Positions 53,135 to 63,774 of a stretch of 64,000 bases of DNA are shown here, piece after piece. The DNA lies in contig NZ_OZ060408.1 of assembly GCF_964059115.1 (NCBI RefSeq), positions 533,570 to 597,569 of the forward strand, given 5' to 3'. The notes beneath the pieces were generated by a model, which saw only the letters and a program-made list of their open reading frames with translations, was not told the origin of the DNA and did not search any database. The stretch is from Buchnera aphidicola (Pemphigus immunis). GTDB lineage: Bacteria; Pseudomonadota; Gammaproteobacteria; Enterobacterales; Enterobacteriaceae. The translations under genes were made by a program, and so were the position numbers. Numbering within the stretch: position 1 is the stretch's first letter; every line of letters starts with the position of its first letter.

Positions 53135-55150
53135 TTATATTTTATTTTTTAATTTTTTTTTTAAATAAATAATGTTTGAATAATGGTTACTTATTTTATT
53201 TTTATAATTTTTATGCCTATTTTTTTTTTCCCATAATATATCTTGTTTAGGTAATTCAAATAAAAATCGACTAGGTTCTGGATATAATATTGTTCCGTAT
53301 TGATATCGTTTTTCACAGTAACTTAAAAATAATTCTTTTTTGGCTCTGGTAATTCCAACGTAAGCTAAACGACGTTCTTCGTTTATATTGTTATTTATTA
53401 TAGTACTATGATGAGGTAAAATACCTTCTTCCATACCAATAATAAATACAAATGGAAATTCTAAGCCTTTAGAAGCATGTAATGTCATTAAATGTATGGT
53501 ATTTATGTGAATATTATCTTCTTTTTTATCAACAATATCACGAAGTATGAATTTTGCTACTATTTCAGATAAATTTAGTGGTTTTTCGATTTCATTTCCT
53601 GTTAACATTTGTTTAATCCATTTTACTAATGTATCCACATTTTTAATTTTAAAATTATTTGTTTTTAAATCTGTTGAGCTTTTTTTTAACCATTCTTTGT
53701 AGTTTATGTCAATAATGATTTGATCTAAAAGATTCAATTTATCTTTGTCTATCATATCTATGATATTTTTTATCCAAAAAGTAAATTTTTGTAAATTTTT
53801 AAAAGTATTTTTTTTAAAAACTTTTTTTATTTCAATATCCAAAATAGAATAAAATAAACTTTTTTTGTTTTCTTTTGCGAATTTTATTAATTTTTTTAGT
53901 GTAATTGAACCTATCTTCCGAGGAGGAGTATTAATGATCGTCAAAAATGCATTATCGTCATTAGGATTAATAATGAAACGTAAATATGCAATTAAATTTT
54001 TTATTTCTGGACGTGATAAAAAAGCAATGTTGGATGATATATGATATGGAACTCTATTTTGAATTAATATTTTTTCAAATATTCTTGATTGATAATTGCT
54101 GCGATATAAAATAGCGTAATCTTTATAAAATGTATTGTTTAATAAACGGTGAAAAATAATTTTTTTTATTACTTCTTTGGCTTCTTCTTCTTCATTTTCT
54201 GTCGTTAATATTTTTATTTTAGAGCCATTTTCTAATTCAGAAAATAATTTTTTTTTAAAAAAATGTGGATTATTAGAAATTAAAAAATTAGCTACCTTTA
54301 AAATCCTTTTAGATGATCTATAATTATGTTCCATTTTTATTATTTGTAAATTAGGAAAATCTTCTTTTAAACGTAAAATATTTTCTGGTTGTGCTCCTCT
54401 CCAAGAATAAATAGATTGATCATCATCACCTACCAGAGTAAAATTAGCATTATTGTCACTTAATAATTTAATTAATTTATATTGAATGTTATTAGTATCC
54501 TGATATTCATCTACCAATAAATAACGTATTTTTTTTTGCCAACGTAATCGAACAGATTCATTTTTTTTTAATAATAATGTAGGTAAAAAAATCAAATCAT
54601 CAAAATCTAATATATTACAAGATTTTAGATAATGGTCATATTTTTTATAACATTCAACAAATTTTTTTTCTAAATTTGATGACACTATTTTTAAAGCTTG
54701 TATTGGATTTAATAATTGATTTTTACATTTAGAAATAAAGAAAGAAAGTTTTTTTAATAAAGTTGTATTGTTATTGAGTTCTTTTTTACTAATTTCTTTT
54801 AATATAGTTATTTGATCATTTTCATCAAATAATGAAAAATTAGATTTTATTCCTAATGTTGTAATTTCAGTCCTGATTATTTTCATACCTAATGCATGAA
54901 AAGTAGAAATAGTTATTTTATCTAACTCTATTGTACAAATATATTTCGCAATTCGACTTTTCATTTCTTGAGCTGCTTTATTAGTAAATGTAACAGCAAC
55001 AATATTTTTAGTTTTATAACCACACTTATTAATTAAATAAATTATTTTATTAATAATTACTTTAGTTTTCCCAGATCCTGCTCCTGCTAATATCAAACAT
55101 GGACCTTGAGTAAGCTGTACAGCTTTATTTTGACTGAAATTAAGACACAT
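53135..55150 (-). CDS. rep: ATP-dependent DNA helicase Rep
   Basis: Rep is a 3'-5' superfamily-1 helicase that clears proteins ahead of the fork and helps restart. It has 671 residues (E. coli 673). Walker A GAGSGKT is at 23-29, DEYQDTN marks motif II, VGDDDQSIYSWRGA motif III, and LMTLHASKGLEFPFVF and RRLAYVGITRAK motifs V and VI. It lies upstream of leuA and downstream of ilvC. Confidence 0.97.
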   Translation of the reverse strand: MCLNFSQNKAVQLTQGPCLILAGAGSGKTKVIINKIIYLINKCGYKTKNIVAVTFTNKAAQEMKSRIAKYICTIELDKITISTFHALGMKIIRTEITTLGIKSNFSLFDENDQITILKEISKKELNNNTTLLKKLSFFISKCKNQLLNPIQALKIVSSNLEKKFVECYKKYDHYLKSCNILDFDDLIFLPTLLLKKNESVRLRWQKKIRYLLVDEYQDTNNIQYKLIKLLSDNNANFTLVGDDDQSIYSWRGAQPENILRLKEDFPNLQIIKMEHNYRSSKRILKVANFLISNNPHFFKKKLFSELENGSKIKILTTENEEEEAKEVIKKIIFHRLLNNTFYKDYAILYRSNYQSRIFEKILIQNRVPYHISSNIAFLSRPEIKNLIAYLRFIINPNDDNAFLTIINTPPRKIGSITLKKLIKFAKENKKSLFYSILDIEIKKVFKKNTFKNLQKFTFWIKNIIDMIDKDKLNLLDQIIIDINYKEWLKKSSTDLKTNNFKIKNVDTLVKWIKQMLTGNEIEKPLNLSEIVAKFILRDIVDKKEDNIHINTIHLMTLHASKGLEFPFVFIIGMEEGILPHHSTIINNNINEERRLAYVGITRAKKELFLSYCEKRYQYGTILYPEPSRFLFELPKQDILWEKKNRHKNYKNKISNHYSNIIYLKKKLKNKI

Positions 55151-55261
55151 AAAAACATTCTTTATTTATTATTTTTAAAATTTAATTTAATATTAAATGT
55201 ATTAATATACATTTAATATTTTTAATGTAAAAAACTTTTATGTATAGATATAGTATTATGA

Positions 55262-56752
55262 TTAATATTGAGTTTTTTTATTTTCTAACGCAATATTTTT
55301 CATATCTTTCATATAATTACGTAATTTTTTTCCTATAATTTCAACAGGATGATTTTGTATCTTTTCATTTATTTGACATAAATACTTATTATTTATTGGA
55401 TACAGTAAATTGTTTTTTTTAAGCTCTTTATCTTTTATTTTTTTCATAAAATTTCTTAATAAAGGTATTGCTGATTTTGCAAAAAGATAATTTCCATATT
55501 CGGCAGTATCTGATATCACTTTATTCATTTCATATAATTTTTTTCTAGATATGGTATTTGCAATTAATGGTAACTCATGTAAAGATTCATAATATGCAGA
55601 TTCTTCTAAAATACCTGACTCTAACATTGTTTCAAATGCAAGTTCGATACCTGATTTTATTATTGCAATCATAAATATACCATTTTCAAAATACTCTTGT
55701 TCATTAATATCTTTTTCATATAAACGTGAATTTTCAAAATCTGTATTTTTAGTTTTATTACGCCAATATAATAAATTTTTATCATTATTATTCCAATCTT
55801 GCATCATTTCATACGAAAATTGACCTGAAATAATGTTATCCATGTGTTTCTTAAATAATGGTAATAATACTTTTTTTAATTGAATAGATAATTCATAAGT
55901 TTTAATTTTATCCGCACTAGATAATCGATCTAACATTAATGAAATACCTCCATGTTTTAAAGCTTCAGTAATAAATTCCCATCCATTTTGTATTAATTTT
56001 CCTGCATAATTCTCATTATATCCTTGAGAAACAAGTTCTTCATAATATACTATTGAAGTAGATTGTAGCAAACCACAAAGAATAGTTTGTTCACCCATTA
56101 AATCAGATTTAACTTCTGCTACAAAAGAAGAATGTAAAACTCCTGCACGATGACTACCAATTGCTACACACCAAGATTTTGCAATTTCTATTCCCATATT
56201 ATTTGGATCGTTATCAGAATGTACAGCAATTAATGTTGGTACGCCAAATCCACGTTGATATTCTTTTCTTACTTCGGTTCCTGGACATTTTGGAGCAACC
56301 ATGATAACTGTAATATCTTCTCTAATTTTTTCACCTACTTCAACAATATTAAATCCATGGGAGTAACCTAATATTGCTCCTTTTTTCATCAATTTATTTA
56401 ATTTTTTAATTACAATGGAATGTTGTTTATCAGGTGTTAAATTAATTATTAAATCAGCTTGTGGAATTAATTCTTCATAATTACCAACTAGAAAATTGTT
56501 TTCTGTAGCTCTATTCCATGAATCATTTTTTCCTAAAATAGATTTTTTTCGGAGAGCATATGATATTGTCAATCCGGAATCGCGCATATTTAAACCTTGA
56601 TTTAAACCTTGTGCTCCGCAACCAATAATAACAATGTTTTTATTTTTTAATAATTCAATACCATTAGAAAATTCTTTTCTTTTCATAAATCTGCATTTTC
56701 TTAATTGTATTAATTTTTCACGGAAATTTAGTTTATTGAAATAATTTGTCAT
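55262..56752 (-). CDS. ilvC: Ketol-acid reductoisomerase (class II)
   Basis: IlvC rearranges and reduces acetolactate and acetohydroxybutyrate with NADPH for valine, leucine and isoleucine. It has 496 residues (E. coli 491), the long class II form. [17 protein letters not shown] binds NADPH; the duplicated knotted domain contains [13 protein letters not shown] and later [18 protein letters not shown]. It is downstream of ilvD across 219 bp that hold 11-bp repeats. Confidence 0.98.
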   Translation of the reverse strand: MTNYFNKLNFREKLIQLRKCRFMKRKEFSNGIELLKNKNIVIIGCGAQGLNQGLNMRDSGLTISYALRKKSILGKNDSWNRATENNFLVGNYEELIPQADLIINLTPDKQHSIVIKKLNKLMKKGAILGYSHGFNIVEVGEKIREDITVIMVAPKCPGTEVRKEYQRGFGVPTLIAVHSDNDPNNMGIEIAKSWCVAIGSHRAGVLHSSFVAEVKSDLMGEQTILCGLLQSTSIVYYEELVSQGYNENYAGKLIQNGWEFITEALKHGGISLMLDRLSSADKIKTYELSIQLKKVLLPLFKKHMDNIISGQFSYEMMQDWNNNDKNLLYWRNKTKNTDFENSRLYEKDINEQEYFENGIFMIAIIKSGIELAFETMLESGILEESAYYESLHELPLIANTISRKKLYEMNKVISDTAEYGNYLFAKSAIPLLRNFMKKIKDKELKKNNLLYPINNKYLCQINEKIQNHPVEIIGKKLRNYMKDMKNIALENKKTQY

Positions 56753-56902
56753 AATTTTAAATCCAAATTTTAAATTTTAATTTCTGTTGAAATTCTTATA
56801 TATCAGTTTTAAATTAAAAAGAATTTATTAATTTTTAAAAAAATAAATATGTGGAATAAAGCATAAGTAAATTGTTATTAAAAAATATTCTATAAGAATC
56901 AT

Positions 56903-56931
56903 AATATAGCTTTAATATAGCTTTAATATAG
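56903..56931. repeat. 11-bp tandem repeat (AATATAGCTTT x 2.6) between ilvD and ilvC
   Basis: Two perfect copies of AATATAGCTTT lie at 56903-56913 and 56914-56924, followed by a partial copy AATATAG at 56925-56931. The 11-bp period is close to one DNA turn. It is in the upstream region of ilvC (minus strand), about 150-180 bp before the start codon. It could be a slippage product or a regulatory site. Confidence 0.7.
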
Positions 56932-56971
56932 TATAATTGTTATATATCGTGATATTTTAATTTGTTTTAAT

Positions 56972-58825
56972 TTATGTAATAAGCAATTTTTTTTTATCAC
57001 GAACAGCTCCTTTATCAGCACTTGTGGCAAAATAAGCGTATGTTTGTAATGCACAAGAAATGGAACGAATCCTTGATTTAGGAGTATATGCGTATTGTCC
57101 TCGTGATATTTCTTTATTAGTACGAGAATATAGTTCTTCGTTTGTTATATGTAATTCAATACTTCGATTAGGAATATTTATAGATATAAGATCTCCATTT
57201 TTAACCAATGCTATTAATCCTTTATTTGCTGCTTCTGGTGATATATGACCTATAGATAAACCTGCTGTTCCACCAGAGAATCTTCCGTCGGTAATTAACG
57301 CACAAGATTTATCTAAATTCATAGATTTTAAATATGTAGTCGGATAAAGCATTTCTTGCATTCCTGGACCACCTTTAGGTCCTTCATATCTGATAACAAC
57401 AACATTTCCTGCTACAACTTTTTTATTTAGAATAGCTTCTATAGCTTCTTCTTGACTTTCATATACTTTTGCAAAACCTTGAAAGACAAGATTGTCTTTA
57501 TTAACACCTGCTGTTTTTACAATACAACCATTTTTTGCTATGTTACCATATAATATGGCTAATCCACCATCTTTACTATAAGAGTGTCGGTAAGATCTTA
57601 TACATCCAGTTTTACGATTGGTATCTATACTATTCCATCTAGCGTCTTGTGAAAAAGGTATTTGTGTTTTAATACCCATTGGTGCAGCTTTAAACATTTT
57701 AATGACTTTTTTACTTTGAGTAGACATTACATCATATTTTTTTAATGTTTCTTCTAAAGTTAAATTTAATACATTTTTTATTTCTGTATATATAAGATTA
57801 GCACGATTTAATTCACCTAAAATCCCCATAACACCTCCTGCTCTATGTAAATCTTCCATATGATATAAAGAAGAACTAGGAGCTATTTTACAAATATGAG
57901 GGGTTTTTTTAGAAAGTAAATCGATATCTTTAATGTTAAAATCAATATTCCCTTCTTGTGCTGAAGCTAATAAATGTAATATAGTGTTGGTTGAACCTCC
58001 CATGGCAATATCTAATGTCATTGCATTATGAAATGCTTTTTTATTAGCAATATTGCGTGGTAACGCACTGAAATCATTTTTTTTATAATAACGTTCAGTT
58101 AACTCAACTATCAATTTTCCTGCTTTTAAAAATAATTTTTTACGGTCAATATGTGTTGCTAATAGTGTTCCATTGCCTGGCAAAGCTAAACCTATAGCTT
58201 CAGTTAAACAATTCATAGAATTTGCTGTAAATAAACCAGAACAAGATCCACACGTAGGGCAAGCAGAATTTTCTATTTTTTTTATTATTTTTTCAGATAT
58301 CGTAGGATTAGCACTATACATTATTGCATCTACTAAATCTAATTTTTTATTTTTTTGATTAATAATAGTTTTTCCAGATTCCATTGGTCCACCTGATACA
58401 AATATAGATGGAATATTGAGTCTTAATGCAGCCATTAACATACCGGGTGTAATTTTGTCACAATTGGAAATACAAACCATAGCATCTGCACAATGGGAGT
58501 TAATCATGTACTCTACAGAATCTGCTATTAATTCTCGTGAAGGTAATGAATATAGCATTCCAGAATGACCCATTGCAATTCCATCATCTATAGCAATAGT
58601 ATTAAATTCTTTTGATACTCCTCCTGATATTTGAATTTCTTTAGCTACTATTTTCCCTAATTCACGAAGATGTATATGACCGGGAACAAATTCTGTAAAT
58701 GAATTTACAATTGCTATAATAGGTTTATTAAAATCTGCATCTGTCATTCCTGTAGCTTTCCATAAAGCTCTTGCTCCTGACATATGTCGTCCATGAGTAG
58801 TGATACTAGAACGGTATTTTGGCAT
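56972..58825 (-). CDS. ilvD: Dihydroxy-acid dehydratase
   Basis: IlvD dehydrates dihydroxy acids to the 2-keto acids of valine and isoleucine using an iron-sulfur cluster. It has 617 residues (E. coli 616). The cysteines lie in [12 protein letters not shown] and [31 protein letters not shown] and the C-terminus match E. coli. Its cluster links it to the isc genes nearby. It is first of an ilvD-ilvC pair on the minus strand. Confidence 0.98.
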   Translation of the reverse strand: MPKYRSSITTHGRHMSGARALWKATGMTDADFNKPIIAIVNSFTEFVPGHIHLRELGKIVAKEIQISGGVSKEFNTIAIDDGIAMGHSGMLYSLPSRELIADSVEYMINSHCADAMVCISNCDKITPGMLMAALRLNIPSIFVSGGPMESGKTIINQKNKKLDLVDAIMYSANPTISEKIIKKIENSACPTCGSCSGLFTANSMNCLTEAIGLALPGNGTLLATHIDRKKLFLKAGKLIVELTERYYKKNDFSALPRNIANKKAFHNAMTLDIAMGGSTNTILHLLASAQEGNIDFNIKDIDLLSKKTPHICKIAPSSSLYHMEDLHRAGGVMGILGELNRANLIYTEIKNVLNLTLEETLKKYDVMSTQSKKVIKMFKAAPMGIKTQIPFSQDARWNSIDTNRKTGCIRSYRHSYSKDGGLAILYGNIAKNGCIVKTAGVNKDNLVFQGFAKVYESQEEAIEAILNKKVVAGNVVVIRYEGPKGGPGMQEMLYPTTYLKSMNLDKSCALITDGRFSGGTAGLSIGHISPEAANKGLIALVKNGDLISINIPNRSIELHITNEELYSRTNKEISRGQYAYTPKSRIRSISCALQTYAYFATSADKGAVRDKKKLLIT

Positions 58826-59063
58826 AAGTAGATTTCTCTATATTGAAAAAACAGTATTATTAATATTTATTTAATAATATTTAATATTTTTAATGTTTTT
58901 AAAACTATTAAATATTATTAAAAAATAGAAAATATTAAATAGATAATTTATTAATGAAATTTTAATAAAATTAAATTTTGATATTAATTTATTAAATAAA
59001 TATTTTTTAAAAAATATATTTTAAATTGAGTTAAAAAGTATGGTTTATTATATAGTCTATTTT

Positions 59064-59137
59064 CAGGGGTGGAGGGATTTGAACCCCCAACATTCGGTTT
59101 TGGAGACCGATGCTCTACCAAATTGAACTACACCCCT
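59064..59137 (-). tRNA. tRNA-Trp (anticodon CCA)
   Basis: The acceptor stem AGGGGTG/CACCCCT is followed by discriminator G. The anticodon loop carries CCA. It matches E. coli trpT, with one extra T in the D-loop (CAATTTGG). The terminal CCA is not encoded. Confidence 0.97.
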
Positions 59138-59580
59138 ATAATTTTATATATTAAATATTAATTTTAACACTGATAAAAATTAAAGTCTATGAATATTTAA
59201 TTCGATATTATTTAATATAAATGACTTAATTGAAAAATTAATTTTTAACATACAATTTAATATTAATATATTTTGATATACATTATAATTTCCTTGAAAA
59301 TAAGTTTTAATTTTAAGATCAAATTAATATTGACTGTTATAAATGAAACTGTCAAAATTATAATTTTTATAATTAAACAATATATTTATAAATATTATTT
59401 AGAATAAAAAATATATGTTTATTTTTAATAAATATTAAAGATTGATATTAATATATATATTAGAAAATAATTTTTTGTTTTATGTAATATCGCTTATTTT
59501 ATTTATTTAAATACTTTAAGAATAAAAAATTTAATTTTTTAATATTATTAAAAGTATATTTATTAAGGTGTAGAAAATTA
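59138..59580. other. Gene-free stretch between tRNA-Trp and iscS
   Basis: In E. coli iscR precedes iscS. No remnant of iscR is visible in these 443 AT-rich bases. The iscS promoter should be here; the ribosome-binding site AAGGTG ends about ten bases before the iscS ATG. Confidence 0.55.
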
Positions 59581-60795
59581 ATGAGATCTCCTATTTATTT
59601 AGATTATGCAGCAACTACACCAGTTGAGTTTTCAGTTGCAAAAAAAATGATGGAATATTTAACATTAGATGGAACATTTGGTAATTCGGCATCTCGTTCA
59701 CATCAATTTGGTTGGAAAGCAGAGGAAGCCGTTGATATTTCTAGGAACCATGTAGCTAATCTGATAAATGCTGATATTCGCGAAATTATCTTTACTTCTG
59801 GTGCTACGGAATCTAATAATTTAGCTATTAAGGGAAGCAGTTTTTTTTATAGAAGAAAAGGTAATCATATTATTACTCTTAAAACAGAACATAAATCTGT
59901 TTTAGATACATGTAGATATCTTGAAGATAAAGGATACAAAATTACTTATCTGAATCCTGCGCCGAATGGTTTAATTAATTCTAAAGATATTATAAATGCG
60001 ATTAATAAGGATACTATCCTTATTTCTATTATGCATGTAAATAATGAAATTGGTATAATACAAGATATTGGTGAAATTGCTAAAATATGTCAGTTATACA
60101 AAATATTATTTCATGTTGATGCTACCCAAAGTTTTGGGAAAATTCCTATTGATGTCAAAGAATTGGGTATAGATTTAATGTCTTTTTCAGCTCATAAAAT
60201 ATATGGACCTAAAGGTATTGGAGGTTTATATGTACGTCGTAAACCCCGTGTTCGTTTATCATCGCAAATTCATGGAGGAGGTCATGAACGAGGTATGAGA
60301 TCAGGAACATTACCTGTACATCAAATTGTAGGTATGGGTGAAGCTTGTAGTATAGCAAAAAAAAATATGTTTGTTAATTTTTCGCATGTTACTAAATTGA
60401 GAAATTGTTTCTGGAATGGTATAAAAGATATAGAAGAAGTATATTTAAATTCTGATTTGCAATATGGATCACCTTATATTCTAAATGTGAGTTTTAATTA
60501 TGTTGAAGGTGAATCTTTAATTATGGCTTTAAAAGATTTAGCTGTTTCTTCTGGTTCAGCGTGCACATCTGCTAGTTTAGAACCTTCTTATGTATTAAAG
60601 TCTTTAGGATTAAAAGATGAATTAGCTCATAGTTCTATTAGATTTTCATTTAGTCATTTTACAACTTTTGAAGAAATAAATTATGCAATTTTATTAGTTC
60701 GAAAATCAATTACAAAATTACGAGATTTATCTCCGCTGTGGGAAATGTTTCTGTCTGGAATTGATTTAGATACTGTAAAATGGAAACATAATTAA
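59581..60795 (+). CDS. iscS: Cysteine desulfurase IscS
   Basis: IscS takes sulfur from cysteine with pyridoxal phosphate and gives it to IscU, tRNA thiolation and other pathways. The 404 residues equal E. coli. K206 in SAHKIYGP binds PLP and C328 in [14 protein letters not shown] is the persulfide cysteine, both at the E. coli numbers. It heads iscS-iscU-hscB-fdx. With iscR absent, regulation by IscR from this locus is lost. Confidence 0.98.
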   Translation: MRSPIYLDYAATTPVEFSVAKKMMEYLTLDGTFGNSASRSHQFGWKAEEAVDISRNHVANLINADIREIIFTSGATESNNLAIKGSSFFYRRKGNHIITLKTEHKSVLDTCRYLEDKGYKITYLNPAPNGLINSKDIINAINKDTILISIMHVNNEIGIIQDIGEIAKICQLYKILFHVDATQSFGKIPIDVKELGIDLMSFSAHKIYGPKGIGGLYVRRKPRVRLSSQIHGGGHERGMRSGTLPVHQIVGMGEACSIAKKNMFVNFSHVTKLRNCFWNGIKDIEEVYLNSDLQYGSPYILNVSFNYVEGESLIMALKDLAVSSGSACTSASLEPSYVLKSLGLKDELAHSSIRFSFSHFTTFEEINYAILLVRKSITKLRDLSPLWEMFLSGIDLDTVKWKHN

Positions 60796-60831
60796 CGAAT
60801 TTGTAAATTAATCATGTATTAAAGGTAAAAT

Positions 60832-61209
60832 ATGACTTATAGCAAAAAAGTAATGGATCATTATGATAATCCCCGTAATGTAGGTTCTTTTCCTGATTCA
60901 GATTCCAATATTGGTGTGGGTTTAGTAGGAGCACCTGCTTGTGGGGATGTGATGAAGTTACAAATAAAAGTAGATAATGGAATAATTAAAGATGCTTGTT
61001 TTAAAACGTATGGTTGTGGATCTGCAATTGCTTCTAGTTCTTTGATTACAGAATGGGTTAAAGGAAAATCTTTACAGGAAGCTAAAAATATTAAAAATAC
61101 GAAAATAGCAGAAGAATTAGAATTACCACCTGTTAAAATACATTGTTCTGTTTTAGCTGAAGATGCAATTAAAGCTGCTATTGCTGATTACAATAGTAAA
61201 AAAAAATAG
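60832..61209 (+). CDS. iscU: Iron-sulfur cluster scaffold IscU
   Basis: IscU is the scaffold on which [2Fe-2S] clusters form. It has 125 residues (E. coli 128). Cluster ligands C37, D39, C62 and C105 are present. LPPVK at 98-102, the site recognised by the chaperone HscA, is intact, although no hscA lies in the operon here. It is 36 bp after iscS. An imperfect hairpin follows the stop. Confidence 0.98.
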   Translation: MTYSKKVMDHYDNPRNVGSFPDSDSNIGVGLVGAPACGDVMKLQIKVDNGIIKDACFKTYGCGSAIASSSLITEWVKGKSLQEAKNIKNTKIAEELELPPVKIHCSVLAEDAIKAAIADYNSKKK

Positions 61210-61224
61210 TTTTTTAATATTTAT

Positions 61225-61252
61225 GTGCTGGGAGATGAATAATGCTCAGCAC
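61225..61252 (+). promoter_or_regulatory. Hairpin after iscU (terminator, processing or stabilising site)
   Basis: GTGCTG (61225-61230) pairs with CAGCAC (61247-61252), extended by a G-T and a G-C pair. The stem is G+C-rich against the surrounding AT sequence and begins 16 bp after the iscU stop, where iscA would start in E. coli. The T tract is weak (GTTTTAAT). It could partially terminate or protect the iscSU messenger. Confidence 0.55.
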
Positions 61253-61369
61253 GTTTTAATCATAAATTGTTATTCATATCATATAAATAAGTTTTTTATT
61301 TTTAAAATTTAAAATATATATAATAATTTTATAGAATGTATATTTATTAATAAAAAAATTGAGTTGTAT

Positions 61370-61873
61370 ATGAATTATTTTAAATTATTTGATTTGCCTG
61401 AAAAATTTGATATTGAAGTAATCTTATTATCTAAAAAATTTCATCAATTGCAACGTAAGTATCATCCAGATTTATTTAATAATTGTTCTAAATTAATCAA
61501 AAAAAACGTATTAAATAATTCCACTATTGTTAATAAAGGATATAGAACTTTAAGAGATCCTTTAACTCGTGCAAAATATCTTTTATATTTAAAAGGATTT
61601 AATGTAATTGATGAAAATAAATCAATATATGAAAAAGATTTTTTAATTGAACAATTTAGTTTTTATGAAGAAATAGATAAATTAAAAAGAAATCCTTTCA
61701 ATTTAGATCATTTTAATAATTTACTAATTCGTATTAATAAAATTAAAAAAAAATATGAACGTGAAATGGTACAAGCATTTGAAAAAAATTTTTGGGAAAA
61801 AGCAGCAATTATAGTAAATAAATTATTTTTTTTTAAAAATTTAAAAAATAATTTAGAAAAATTGAAAGAATAA
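61370..61873 (+). CDS. hscB: Co-chaperone HscB (J-domain protein)
   Basis: HscB brings IscU to the HscA chaperone and stimulates its ATPase. I choose the ATG at 61370, giving MNYFKLFDLPEKF, aligned with E. coli MDYFTLFGLPARY; a TTG two codons upstream is less likely. It has 167 residues (E. coli 171). The J-domain HPD motif is in RKYHPDLF. The C-terminal IscU-binding helices are diverged but present. iscA before it and hscA after it are absent. Confidence 0.94.
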   Translation: MNYFKLFDLPEKFDIEVILLSKKFHQLQRKYHPDLFNNCSKLIKKNVLNNSTIVNKGYRTLRDPLTRAKYLLYLKGFNVIDENKSIYEKDFLIEQFSFYEEIDKLKRNPFNLDHFNNLLIRINKIKKKYEREMVQAFEKNFWEKAAIIVNKLFFFKNLKNNLEKLKE

Positions 61874-61998
61874 TATTTTACATTCATATATTAAATATTA
61901 TTTTTGTATTAAAAAATCATATTTTAATTTTCACATATACATAATTTAAAATTATTTAAAAATAACATTTTTATTTTATTATTAAAAGGTTTTTAGAT

Positions 61999-62325
61999 AT
62001 GCCTAAAATTACTTTTTTACCACATAAGTTTTTATTACCGAAAGGTGGTATCTTTCATGGAAATACAGGTGAAACTATTTTAGATGTAGCGTTACGGAAT
62101 AATATTAAAATTAATCATGTATGTGAAAGATCTTGCGTATGTACGACATGTCACTGTATTGTAAGGAAAGGTTTTTTGTCTTTATCTGTTTGTGAAGATA
62201 AAGAAGAAGATATCTTAGATAAAGCATGGGGATTAGAATTAGAAAGTAGATTAAGTTGCCAAGCAAAATTAGGTAATGAAGATATCGAAATAGAAATACC
62301 ATACAATAATATGGAAAATGGATGA
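61999..62325 (+). CDS. fdx: [2Fe-2S] ferredoxin of the isc system
   Basis: Fdx donates electrons during cluster assembly. It has 108 residues (E. coli 111). Ligands are C42, C48, C51 and C87, the same numbers as in E. coli. It lies 126 bp after hscB, where hscA would be in E. coli, and ends in a strong hairpin. An AAAGG ribosome-binding site precedes the ATG. Confidence 0.97.
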   Translation: MPKITFLPHKFLLPKGGIFHGNTGETILDVALRNNIKINHVCERSCVCTTCHCIVRKGFLSLSVCEDKEEDILDKAWGLELESRLSCQAKLGNEDIEIEIPYNNMENG

Positions 62326-62334
62326 TAATTTTTT

Positions 62335-62402
62335 AATTAATCTAAAAATGTTTGAGTTATAAAAATAAAAAATAACTTAAAACATTATTAGATTAATTTT
62401 TC
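62335..62402 (+). terminator. Long stem-loop terminator after fdx, between convergent fdx and der
   Basis: AATTAATCTAA (62335-62345) pairs with TTAGATTAATT (62388-62398), continuing inward through AATGTTT/AAACATT and AGTTAT/ATAACT with small bulges. T residues follow on the plus strand (62395-62401). It ends the isc transcript and may also stop der transcription from the other side, since the der stop codon is at its edge. Confidence 0.8.
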
Positions 62403-63774
62403 AATTTTTGTAAGGATTAATATTATCTTTAAAATATAAGTTGATTGATGATCCTATTAATTCTAATTTATTTTGAAAGTAATTTTTTAAATATTTTTTG
62501 TAAGATTGACTTAAATATTTTGTTTTTTTTCCATGTATAATTATAGTTGGTGGATTGTGTCCTCCAGCATGAGCATATTTTAATTTAATTCTACTACCTT
62601 TAACTGTTGGTGGTTCTTGTTTTTTTATTGCATTTTCCATAATTTTTGTTAATTTAGATGTATTAAAATCATATTTTGTTGATTTATATGTTATATGTAT
62701 AGATTTATATAATTTTTTAATTCCCTTAGATTGGATAGCAGAAATATAGTGAATTTTAGTAAACTTTAAAAATCTTAATTTGTATTTAATATTTTTTTTT
62801 ATTTCTTGTTTTACTTTTTTTTTTAACATATCACATTTATTAATAACTATTATTATAGCTCGTCCTGTTTTAAGAACAGTGTTACATAAAGATATATCTT
62901 GATCTGTAATATTTTCTGTAGCGTCGATAATAATTAATACTATATGTGCATATTTTATATTTTTGAGAGTATCTTTTTTTATAATTTTGTTAATTATGTC
63001 ATCTTTTTTATTTTTTTTATTTACACCTGCTGTATCGATGAAGGTAAAATTTTTTTTTGAATTTTTAATCGGGATCCAAATTGAATCTCTAGTGGTACCT
63101 GGTTGAGAATCTGTAATTACTCTTTCTTCTTTTAGAAATGTATTAATTAATGTAGATTTACCCACATTTGGTTTACCTAAAACAGCTATCTTTATATTTT
63201 TTTTCTCTTTGTATTTTTCTATTTTTTCTTTATTAATTATTAATAATTTTGTGTTATATTTATCGATAGATAAATGGTATTGATTGACTAAAGGAATAAT
63301 ATGTTTATTTATTAAAGAATTTATACCAGTTCCATGAATAGCTGAAATTGGATGTACTTCTTTAAATCCTAAGGAATGAAATTCAATGCTCGCTAAGTTT
63401 TTATTTAAATTTTCTGATTTATTTACAATAACGATTGTATTTTTCTGACATGTACGTATCTTCCTTGCTATTTCTTTATCTTCTTCCATTAAACCATCTT
63501 GATTATTTACAATAAATAAAATTAAATTTGCTTCTTTTATAGCAGTTATTGTTTGCTTGAATATTTTTATTTCTATATTTTTTGGATTTAAAATAATACC
63601 AGCTGTATCAATGAGTAATATTTTTTCTTTTTCTATATTAATATAACCGTATTTTCTGTCTCTAGTTAATCCAGGAAAATAATTTGTAAGTGCATCTTTA
63701 GTTTTTGTTAATTTATTGAATAAAGTTGATTTTCCTACGTTTAATCTTCCAATTATTGTAATAGTAAATTGCAT
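62401..63774 (-). CDS. der: GTPase Der (EngA)
   Basis: Der is a double-domain GTPase needed for maturation of the 50S subunit. It has 457 residues (E. coli 490). G-domain 1 begins GRLNVGKS at 9-16 (the usual proline after GR is leucine), with DTAG and NKSE; G-domain 2 has GKPNVGKS, DTAG and NKCD. The KH-like C-terminal domain ends early, lacking the basic tail of E. coli. The linker between domains is also shorter. Confidence 0.96.
   Translation of the reverse strand: MQFTITIIGRLNVGKSTLFNKLTKTKDALTNYFPGLTRDRKYGYINIEKEKILLIDTAGIILNPKNIEIKIFKQTITAIKEANLILFIVNNQDGLMEEDKEIARKIRTCQKNTIVIVNKSENLNKNLASIEFHSLGFKEVHPISAIHGTGINSLINKHIIPLVNQYHLSIDKYNTKLLIINKEKIEKYKEKKNIKIAVLGKPNVGKSTLINTFLKEERVITDSQPGTTRDSIWIPIKNSKKNFTFIDTAGVNKKNKKDDIINKIIKKDTLKNIKYAHIVLIIIDATENITDQDISLCNTVLKTGRAIIIVINKCDMLKKKVKQEIKKNIKYKLRFLKFTKIHYISAIQSKGIKKLYKSIHITYKSTKYDFNTSKLTKIMENAIKKQEPPTVKGSRIKLKYAHAGGHNPPTIIIHGKKTKYLSQSYKKYLKNYFQNKLELIGSSINLYFKDNINPYKN

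Noticed and set aside
56903-56931. CRISPR-like array
   Set aside because: Repeats are 11 bp and directly adjacent with no spacers; no cas genes occur.
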